Assembly (NCBI GenBank): GCA_019455245.1
Contig: JACFMR010000032.1
Coordinates: 1 to 43,096 of the forward strand
Length of the DNA: 43,096 nt
Reading direction: 5' to 3'
DNA from: Opitutaceae bacterium
Lineage (GTDB): Bacteria > Verrucomicrobiota > Verrucomicrobiia > Opitutales > Opitutaceae
A program made the position numbers and the translations under genes. The notes under the pieces were generated by a model. The model searched no databases, had not been told where the DNA came from, and saw nothing but the letters and a program-made list of their open reading frames with translations. This document shows positions 15,887-21,979 of this stretch, piece by piece (the stretch's first letter is position 1; each line of letters opens with the position of its first letter).

Positions 15887-16429
15887 GTACGCCCAAGGGC
15901 GGTATTTCGCTCGGATGGTCCGCCTTCGGATAAAAACCAGCATTCGGCTCATTCCCCGGAGAAAATAACCAATCCCCCGCCTCTCCCTGAGAACCTGCCT
16001 GTCACCGGCCGGTTCATTTCAGCCACTTCGGGCCGGGATATTTCAACCACCGCAAATCACGTAACTTTGCGTTCTGTTTCCAAGAAACTCCGAGCATGTC
16101 GCTCTTATGGAGCTTCTTGGAAATAATACGCTCTGGTCTCTTGCGTAAAATCAGGTGGTTGAATGAGCCAGACCATGGCTGGCTGGTTTTAACTTGGCCG
16201 GTGACAGCAATACGTCACACCAAGGCACCCGACCGGACGCTTACGTTAATCGCAGTTGCCCTCCATTCGCGTTCATTCGCATCGATTGGCGGTCAAAACC
16301 CAGAAATTAACAAATAGCGGACTGCCCCCCTGAATCCGTCCCCTGAATCCGTCCACCTCCCAACACTTCAACTTAAACTTTGAACTTCAACTGGCTGGGC
16401 TCGGCGCCGCCGCTTGCCAGCCATAGGCT
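15887..16429. other. Intergenic region with a long hairpin and dispersed repeats
   Basis: No gene is supported. The region holds the 15-bp-stem hairpin listed at 16077-16123, a GGCTGGTTTT repeat copy (about 16174-16210) like that at the window start, a CATTCGCGTTCATTCGC word (about 16263-16280) leading to CAGAAATTAACAAATAGCGGACTG, and a heptamer stretch with CTTCAAC/TTAAACT units (about 16364-16391). The heptamer stretch recurs nearly exactly at about 17574-17601. Confidence 0.6.
16077..16123. repeat. Long imperfect hairpin (15-bp stem)
   Basis: TTTCCAAGAAACTCC (16077-16091) pairs with GGAGCTTCTTGGAAA (16109-16123) at 14 of 15 positions around a 17-base loop. It is AT-richer than the other palindromes and unrelated to families A-D. 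It may be a MITE-like end, a terminator remnant or a regulatory site. Confidence 0.6.
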
Positions 16430-16660
16430 CAGCGACGGCTGGCCAGCCCGAGCCCGGCGAGGGCGCCCAGCACTTCCCGAAACCCCGGGTCGGATTCGAT
16501 CTCCGCAAACGGCCGGTCGCTCGTCAGGCGGATGAAATACTGTTCGGCGCTGCCCTCGATCGCGTAGTGCAGGGTGTCGCGCCACCACTTCACCGGATGC
16601 GGTGACCGTCGCCATAGTCATACGGTTTGCCGCCCACCAGATAGCAGTAGAGCACCTTCA
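16430..16660 (-). pseudogene. EpsI-family C-terminal fragment (duplicate)
   Basis: Read on the minus strand, this stretch is nearly identical to the 3' third of the intact EpsI-like gene at 19111-19851. It carries counterparts of LVGGEPYDYGDGH, VKWWRDTVHYAI and SAEQYFIRLTSDRPFAEIES. Between the GGTCAC and CCGGTGAAG landmarks about 11 bases are missing relative to the intact copy, which shifts the frame. No start or N-terminal part is present. It is a degraded partial duplicate. Confidence 0.8.
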
Positions 16661-16699
16661 AACGAATCCAATTGGGGTCGGGAAAGCTCCCGCCACCAC

Positions 16700-17131
16700 C
16701 TACCCCGCGGACTCAAACCGGGCCAGAAATTCATCCGGCGCGCAGACGGGCAACCCTACAGCCGGGAAGTCTTGGCGGTTGCGGGTCAGGATCGCTTCCA
16801 CCGGCCCGATTGTCTGGGCCGATGCATACTGCACCTGATCCTCAAAATCGCGGCCCGGTGCGGCCAATGCCGCGTCAATCTCCCGCTCCCCCAGTCCTGA
16901 CACATGAACCAATTGCCGCAACTGCCGGAGCAATTCCAATGCCTGGTGATGCCCGGAAGCTTTGGTCAGCAGGTAATACAGGTGACAGAAAGTCAGGGCG
17001 GACACATACAGCTTCAGTTTTCCTGTTTCCGCCAAGGCGAATAACCGGTGGGAATACTCGGCAAAAGGTTGCCGGTCCATCAGATGATCCAACACAACAT
17101 TGGTGTCGAGATATACGACCCGCTCAGCCAT
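16700..17131 (-). CDS. vapC: PIN-domain toxin
   Basis: The product has 143 residues: VVYLDTNVVLDHLMDRQPF with D9, a helical middle with TFCHLYYLLTKA, APGRDFEDQVQYASA with acidic D94 and D97, and AILTRNRQDFPAVGLPVCAPDEFLA at the end. This is a PIN fold of the type with a DxxEDxxQ helix. The gene overlaps by 8 bp the upstream ribbon-helix-helix antitoxin gene. It lies directly beside the EpsI fragment. Confidence 0.88.
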   Translation of the reverse strand: MAERVVYLDTNVVLDHLMDRQPFAEYSHRLFALAETGKLKLYVSALTFCHLYYLLTKASGHHQALELLRQLRQLVHVSGLGEREIDAALAAPGRDFEDQVQYASAQTIGPVEAILTRNRQDFPAVGLPVCAPDEFLARFESAG

Positions 17132-17372
17132 GACGGCGGATCAGTTCTTCCGACAGCACCTGTTCGACCTCCCGGTCTGAGGCCATTGGCAACACCCCCC
17201 GCAGGGAGTCAGTCAACGGGGTGCGTTGGGCTTCACTATCCTGCCAGTTCTGGGCCATCACCTGAAGCTGCTGGCTGATGACTGCCGTCACGGTGGTGTC
17301 CCGGCGGCGGGCTTCCGCTTCCGCGAAGGCGACAACCCGGGGATCAAGGTCAACCTGTAACGTCGTGCTCAT
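17124..17372 (-). CDS. RHH-type antitoxin (DUF6364-like)
   Basis: The product has 82 residues from the ATG of MSTTLQVDLDPRVVAFAEAEARRRDTTVTAVISQQL, chosen at 17372; a start three codons upstream is possible. The basic-strand and two-helix start is a ribbon-helix-helix DNA-binding domain of the kind paired with PIN toxins. The C-terminal half (DSLRGVLPMASDREVEQVLSEELIRRHG) should bind the toxin. It overlaps the toxin gene by 8 bp. Confidence 0.85.
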   Translation of the reverse strand: MSTTLQVDLDPRVVAFAEAEARRRDTTVTAVISQQLQVMAQNWQDSEAQRTPLTDSLRGVLPMASDREVEQVLSEELIRRHG

Positions 17373-18138
17373 AACCGGCAATGTGCCTGTTTTGGGCCTC
17401 CAGGCAAGCTTGCGGCACCGTCGCCCACAATGGTGTAGGCGGGCCGCCCCGCCAAAGGACGGGCAAGCCTCGTCCCGAGACGGCGCTCATCTTGCCGCGC
17501 CGACTTGTCACGCCGAAGTCAGACGAAGGCGGAAGCTTCGCGTGAAGGCGGGTCAATCCCCTCCACCTCCCAACACTTCAACTTAAACTTTGAACTTCAA
17601 CTGGCGCCCATGGCGGCTGCCGCCATGCGCGCAGGCTGCGCCCCCTCACGCCGCGACATGGCGTCGCGGCGAAATATCAACGCCCAATGGCCTGTCGAGC
17701 CTGCAAGGCGATATCAGACAACGCCAAAAATGAAACCGGCCCGATCCGGAAGTCAGACGTCCGATGTCAGACGTCAGATGACCGCCCGACGGTGCTTTAC
17801 GCGACGCCCTCAGTCGCGTGGCACCCTGGCGCCGCGACATGGCGTCGCGGCGAAATCCCTACCGAGGCGAAGCCGACATCAGACAGTCCCAAAATCCAAA
17901 AAGGGAATCACAGGCGAAATGTAGGCGGGATGCCCCGCCAAAGGACGGGCAAGCCTCGTCCCGCGACGGCGCAATCGCGCCGCTCTCCCCTTGCCGCGCC
18001 GTAGGCTCGGCGAAGGCGGGTCATTCCCTTACTCCTTAACTCCCTCACTCTTTCACTCCCTCATTCCCTCACTACCTGCTCCCCCCAGTCGCGTGGCACC
18101 CACGGTGCTTTACGCGATCCGCCCTCAGGTATCAGCCC
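17373..18138. repeat. 765-bp gap made almost wholly of repeat families
   Basis: No gene is seen. In order: family A (about 17434-17486); a family D variant (about 17491-17530); the CTTCAAC/TTAAACT word (about 17574-17601); family C (17649-17675); the AAAAATGAAACCGGC word and four GTCNGAN heptamers (17752-17779); a split family B; family C (17830-17856); family A with the GGCGCAATCGCGCC hairpin (17920-17990); family D (17990-18020); seven octamers of CACTCCCT type (18022-18077); family B (18089-18117). Confidence 0.8.
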
Positions 18139-18624
18139 TCAGTCTTCGCCCGCCAAGCGCAGGCAATCCTTGACGACCTGATCGGAAATCATCGCACCCG
18201 CGGCATGCAAACGCTCGATCTCTGAATGGACAGCGCCGATCAATCCGGCTCGCTTCGCCCGCACCAACACCCCCGCCGTTCCCAGCACCGGCAGATTGAA
18301 CACCGCGGCACAGTCGCGGGCGGCTCGGTCATCGAGGAGACAAGTCGCACCCGGGTGCAACAGTGCCATAGAAATCACTGCAGTCTCGCCTGCTCCGAGG
18401 TCCCACGCGACGACCTTCGGGTTGGCTGGAGCGGACGTCTCAATTGCAACCGATCCCTCGCCTGTCAGCCACAAGCGCGCCCGATCATCGGAGGGACCGA
18501 CTGAAACCTCGGCCGCCACCTCAGCCGGGACAATCAACCGATCGGCCAAACCGGTGAGCAGCTCCAAGCGTCCAACCTTGCCCAGCAGGATCAAAGGTGA
18601 AGCGTTTACGATCCAGACACTCAC
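18139..18624 (-). CDS. DUF3368-family PIN-like toxin
   Basis: The product has 161 residues: WIVNASPLILLGKVGRLELL at the start, then LIVPAEVAAEV, LGAGETAVISMAL and CLLDDRAARDCA, then LPVLGTAGVLVRAKRAGLI. These are the standard DUF3368 motifs. The first metal-binding position is Asn (V-N-A-S-P) where most members have Asp, which could lower nuclease activity. The gene overlaps the UPF0175 antitoxin gene as ATGA. Confidence 0.9.
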   Translation of the reverse strand: MSVWIVNASPLILLGKVGRLELLTGLADRLIVPAEVAAEVSVGPSDDRARLWLTGEGSVAIETSAPANPKVVAWDLGAGETAVISMALLHPGATCLLDDRAARDCAAVFNLPVLGTAGVLVRAKRAGLIGAVHSEIERLHAAGAMISDQVVKDCLRLAGED

Positions 18625-18866
18625 GCTCCGACTTCAGCTTCGAGTTCACCGGGACGCAATTGGATGGGCGATACCCCGAACCGCTGCAAACTCGCGATAA
18701 AATCGGCGCGCGACAACCCGGCCAATTCCGCCGCCTTGGCCTGCGACACCTTGCCCATTTCGAACCACTTTACCGCGGCAGCCAGTCGGAGCTCCGTCCC
18801 GAAGTTCTCGGGCGCCTGCCGTAAACTCGAAAACGCCTCCTCCGGAAATTCCAGGACCAACTTCAT
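18621..18866 (-). CDS. UPF0175-family antitoxin
   Basis: The product has 81 residues from ATG 18866 (MKLVLEFPEEAFSSLRQAPENFGTELRLAAAVKWFEMGKVS). It continues with QAKAAELAGLSRADFIASLQRFGVSPIQ, the helix-turn-helix of UPF0175. These proteins pair with DUF3368 toxins, as here. It is coupled to the toxin by a four-base ATGA overlap. An upstream in-frame ATG seven codons earlier is not family-like. Confidence 0.92.
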   Translation of the reverse strand: MKLVLEFPEEAFSSLRQAPENFGTELRLAAAVKWFEMGKVSQAKAAELAGLSRADFIASLQRFGVSPIQLRPGELEAEVGA

Positions 18867-19008
18867 GCGATCACCATGCCCGAACACCGTAAAAAGTCCA
18901 TTATGGTTTCGATTACGCCGCGTTTTTCAGTCAATGACCTCAAAGGCCGGCTAATTACACTACAAGCGCGGCGGCAATTGGGTTGTGGTTTGGAATTTGT
19001 TGCTGATG

Positions 19009-19052
19009 TCCGGCGCAATCGCTCCGCGATTTCGCCGACGGTGAAGACCACC
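19009..19052 (-). pseudogene. C-terminal fragment of an acyl carrier protein gene
   Basis: On the minus strand this reads GVVFTVGEIAERLRR, which matches the last 15 residues of the intact ACP at 23966-24190. Nothing of the first 57 residues or of the phosphopantetheine serine is present, and the end runs on without the native stop. It lies 143 bp upstream of the UPF0175/DUF3368 module. The fragment complements the N-terminal ACP fragment at 25222-25395. Confidence 0.75.
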
Positions 19053-19110
19053 CCCTCGGCGGCCCTGTCCCGCTTTACGCGATCCGAAATCTGCCCTCAG
19101 CTTTCAAGTT

Positions 19111-19851
19111 TCAGCTTTCAGCTTTCCTCGGCGGCACCGCCGCCAGCCCGAGCTTGGCGAGGGCGCCCAGCACTTCCTGAAACCCCGGGTCGGACTCGAT
19201 CTCCGCAAACGGCCGGTCGCTGGTCAGGCGGATGAAATACTGTTCCGCACTGCCTTTGATTGCGTAGTGCACAGTGTCGCGCCACCACTTCACCGGATTC
19301 GGCCGGCGGTTGTGACCGTCACCGTAGTCATACGGCTCGCCGCCCACCAGGTGCCAGTAGAGCACGTATTGCTGGCCGGCGGAGCCACCGGGTGTGGCGA
19401 ACCGCCGCCAATACGCGGGCAGCAGCTGCCCCGCGCCGTAGTCCAGTTCCTCGCCGGAACGCAATTCTTCGCAAGTCCAGCCATTCTCGCTCCAGCAGCG
19501 GTCGGGCGTGTGGGAGGCCACCTTTTGCACCGGCATGCGGCCCGGCGTCCAGAACGCGACATACAGCCCGAAATTCCGTCCGCCCTGGCGGTAGATCCGG
19601 TTGACCACGTCGTCGTAATTCAGGTTCTGCTCCACCGCCGACTGGATGAATTCCGTCGGCCCGAGCGGTTCGTCGATCCCCACCCAACCCGCCGGCGCGA
19701 GCGGCATCCGCTCCGCCAGCCCGATCGGGCGCGCCGCCGTGGAGCGGTCACCCGTCTTGATGTCGCGCACCCGCACCAATTGCAGCCCCAAGCCCGCCAC
19801 CAACACCAGCGCCGCGAGCGCCATGATCAGAACCGTTTGTTTTTTGGGCAT
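19111..19851 (-). CDS. EpsI-family exosortase-associated protein (DUF3485)
   Basis: The product has 246 residues from the ATG of MPKKQTVLIMALAALVLVAGLGLQLV (19851). That start is a single signal-anchor or signal peptide. The motif SHTPDRCWSENGWTCEE matches the H(S/T)PxxC...GW signature of EpsI/DUF3485. The domain usually occurs as the exosortase C-terminal domain or as a separate partner in exopolysaccharide and PEP-CTERM export loci. No exosortase membrane gene is found in this window. A frameshifted duplicate of the C-terminal third lies at 16430-16660. Its start is 11 bp downstream of the acyltransferase stop, so the two are probably co-transcribed. Confidence 0.82.
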   Translation of the reverse strand: MPKKQTVLIMALAALVLVAGLGLQLVRVRDIKTGDRSTAARPIGLAERMPLAPAGWVGIDEPLGPTEFIQSAVEQNLNYDDVVNRIYRQGGRNFGLYVAFWTPGRMPVQKVASHTPDRCWSENGWTCEELRSGEELDYGAGQLLPAYWRRFATPGGSAGQQYVLYWHLVGGEPYDYGDGHNRRPNPVKWWRDTVHYAIKGSAEQYFIRLTSDRPFAEIESDPGFQEVLGALAKLGLAAVPPRKAES

Positions 19852-19862
19852 GCAAAAACCCT

Positions 19863-20504
19863 TCAACCAATACGCCGGGCGGGATTGCCCACGACCTTCC
19901 AGCCCGCGGGCACATCGCGCAGCACGACCGCCCCGGCGCCGAGATAGGCACCGTCGCCGATCTTCACGTTGGGAATCACCGACACGCGGCTGCCCATGAA
20001 CACCTCGCGGCCGACCTCGACCGCCGCCGTCAGATCGCAGTGGCAGTTGATCTGGCTCCAGTCGCCCGCGTTGGCATCGTGATCGATCGACGCATGCAGA
20101 TTCACGGCCACGCCGCGCCCCAGCCGATTGTTGGCCGACACCACCGTATGCGGACAAAGGATCACGCCCTCGCCCAACTCGACCTCGTGGCCCAGGACGG
20201 CCGTGCGATGGATCACGCGGGTGAACCGTCCGCCACGGGCCGCAATCAGCTCCGAGCACTTGCGTTTGATCGCCGGCACACCCAAGGCGCAGATGAATAC
20301 CTCATCGCTCGCCGGCTGGTAATCCTCGATCCGACCGAGCAACTTCGCGGGACTCGGCCGGTCCTTGAGCGCATCCAGGTTGTCGTCGATCAGCCCCTTC
20401 ATCACCCAGTCGCGCCCGAATTGCACCGATTGTTCCGCCCACGCGACCATCTCCCGGCCAAAGCCGCCGGCGCCGATGATCACCAATCCCGGTAAAGCGC
20501 TCAT
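19863..20504 (-). CDS. PglD/NeuD-family sugar O/N-acyltransferase
   Basis: The product has 213 residues. The N-terminal half is a Rossmann-like nucleotide-sugar binding domain (LVIIGAGGFGREMVAWAE, then DDN and ALGVPAIKRK). The C-terminal half is a left-handed beta-helix of hexapeptide repeats (VELGEGVILCPHTVVSANNRLGRGVAVN...), with the catalytic His in NLHASIDHDANAGD. It closes with VPAGWKVVGNPARRI, typical of the PglD/NeuD family. It would acetylate (or otherwise acylate) the C4 amine made by the PglE-like transaminase at 4840-6006, completing a diacetamido sugar. With an ACP-ligase-reductase module upstream, a longer acyl group is also possible. Confidence 0.9.
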   Translation of the reverse strand: MSALPGLVIIGAGGFGREMVAWAEQSVQFGRDWVMKGLIDDNLDALKDRPSPAKLLGRIEDYQPASDEVFICALGVPAIKRKCSELIAARGGRFTRVIHRTAVLGHEVELGEGVILCPHTVVSANNRLGRGVAVNLHASIDHDANAGDWSQINCHCDLTAAVEVGREVFMGSRVSVIPNVKIGDGAYLGAGAVVLRDVPAGWKVVGNPARRIG

Positions 20505-20531
20505 TTCAGTAAAACAGTGAGACAGTGAAAC

Positions 20532-20915
20532 TCACCCCTCCGGGGGCAAGCAGAACAGGGCATGTTTTTGGATCATGCCACCCAACAACCCTCCAACCTG
20601 GTCAGACTGACATCCGAGTGAACGACTGACTTCATCATTCAAATAACCACAGGCTTTCGCCGTGGCGATCCAGTGCCGGGTCTCGGCCAGCTCCCCATCA
20701 GCGTCAGTCAGCTTGCTCAGGAAGTGAGCCGGATAACGGCGTTTGGCCCATCCCTCGGAAAGATTAGCACCGATGGAACGCGATGACCTGCGCACTTGGT
20801 CGATTAAAGAATACGTCTCTTCTTTGGGCCAGACCTTCGACGCTTCAAATACCGCCTGTTGCAGCTGAAATGCCATTTTGTAAGCCTCCAGTTCGTGCAC
20901 ATATTGGGCTTTCAT
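20532..20915 (-). CDS. Four-helix-bundle (S23/IVS-type) protein
   Basis: The product has 127 residues. The pattern is that of the family named for 23S rRNA intervening-sequence proteins: LEAYKMAFQLQQAVFEASKVWPKEETYSLIDQVRRSSRSIGANLSEG followed by a helix with FLSKLTDADGELAETRHWI. Members form a pentameric four-helix bundle of unknown biochemical role, often in variable loci and next to surface-glycan genes. It precedes the PglD-like gene by 27 bp, with octamer repeat units between them. Confidence 0.9.
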   Translation of the reverse strand: MKAQYVHELEAYKMAFQLQQAVFEASKVWPKEETYSLIDQVRRSSRSIGANLSEGWAKRRYPAHFLSKLTDADGELAETRHWIATAKACGYLNDEVSRSLGCQSDQVGGLLGGMIQKHALFCLPPEG

Positions 20916-21230
20916 GCCGGCAATTCGAATCTTCGCAGAACCAGGTCACAAGCATCAAACCGTCCACCTGCAATCCTGTGAAACAGTGAATCCGTAACAC
21001 GGCGACACTGTCTCAGTGCTAAACTGCACCACTCTTCCAGCTCCGTGAAACTCTGAATCAGTAACACCGTAAAACAGCCTCACCGTTTTACGGCCTAACG
21101 GTTCGTCACCGCTTCACTGCTTGCCACAGCTTCACCGCCTCACCGCTTAACGGTTCGTCACTACCTCACTGCTTCACCGTGCCACCGTCTCACCGCTTGC
21201 CACCGTCTCACCGCTTGCCACCGTCTCACC
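20916..21230. repeat. CACCGTCT-type octamer arrays
   Basis: No gene is seen. From about 20990 the DNA is composed of 8-bp words such as CACCGTCT, CACCGCTT, CACTGCTT and GTAACACC, with occasional 10-bp steps. The tract is most regular between 21170 and 21230. Shorter versions lie at about 20512-20530, 23880-23935, 24240-24355 and 25733-25800. Confidence 0.75.
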
Positions 21231-21259
21231 GCGATATGAGCGCGCAGCGCTCATATCGC
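21231..21259. terminator. Perfect 13-bp hairpin overlapping the end of the SDR gene
   Basis: GCGATATGAGCGC (21231-21243) and GCGCTCATATCGC (21247-21259) are perfectly complementary around a 3-base loop. The hairpin spans the stop codon of the reductase gene (21251-21253). No T-run follows on either strand, so it may end transcription only weakly or protect the 3' end of the message. Confidence 0.55.
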
Positions 21260-21979
21260 TCCCCCATCCACCCGCACCACTTCGCCGGTGATCGAGGCGG
21301 CGCCGGCGCCGAGCAGGTGCACCACCGTCGCCGCCACGGATTCGAGGCCGGTCGGTTGCTTGAGCGCCGCGCGGTTGAAAATCCGCTGCCGCTGCTCATC
21401 GGTCAGTTTCGCGCTCATCTCCGTGGCCATGAACCCCGCGGCCACACAGTTCGAGCGGATGCCGCGCGCCCCCCACTCGCGGGCGGTGCCGAGCGAGAAG
21501 GCCTCGAGCGCGCCCTTGGTCGACGCATACATCGCGAGCCCCTTGTAGCCCGTGTGGGCCGACACCGACGAGACATGCACGAGGCTGCCGCGCGTCTGCT
21601 CCACCAGCATGCGGCGGATCGCGGCCTTCGTCAGCACCATCGGGGCAAACACATTCACCGCATACATGGCGCGGAGCCGGGCCACATCGAGGTTGGTCAC
21701 GAGATCATCATAGGCCACCGCGGCATTGTTCACGAGCCCGTGCAACGGCGTGCCCGGCGGCAGCAGCTGCTCAAAAATGGCCGCGGCGGCGGTTTCCGGT
21801 TCACCCAGGTCCAGCGGCAGGAAATGCACCCGTTCCGGCTGCTCCGCCTGCAGCGCCTGCCAGGCCGGTGATTCCGTGCGGCTCACCCCATAAACATTCC
21901 AGCCCGCCGCCAACACCTCCCGGGCGATCTCCAGCCCCAGCCCCCGCGACACACCGGTAATCAGGATGTTTTGGCTCAT
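21251..21979 (-). CDS. SDR-family 3-oxoacyl-ACP reductase-like protein
   Basis: The product has 242 residues from ATG 21979 (MSQNILITGVSRGLGLEIAREVLAAGWNVYGVSR), which contains the TGxxxGxG NADP site. NNAAVAYDD, the catalytic Ser in VHVSSVSAH, and YASTKGALE with Tyr and Lys follow. GEVVRVDGGAI closes the chain in FabG fashion. It is coupled to the AMP ligase by an ATGA overlap. Together with the ligase and ACP it would form and reduce an activated (hydroxy)acyl group, probably for decorating a sugar. A frame extending to 22075 runs into the ligase gene and is not used. Confidence 0.88.
   Translation of the reverse strand: MSQNILITGVSRGLGLEIAREVLAAGWNVYGVSRTESPAWQALQAEQPERVHFLPLDLGEPETAAAAIFEQLLPPGTPLHGLVNNAAVAYDDLVTNLDVARLRAMYAVNVFAPMVLTKAAIRRMLVEQTRGSLVHVSSVSAHTGYKGLAMYASTKGALEAFSLGTAREWGARGIRSNCVAAGFMATEMSAKLTDEQRQRIFNRAALKQPTGLESVAATVVHLLGAGAASITGEVVRVDGGAI

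Noticed and set aside
19111..19851. Exosortase system
   Set aside because: Only the EpsI-like partner is present. No multi-span exosortase gene and no PEP-CTERM substrate were found, so a full system is not claimed.
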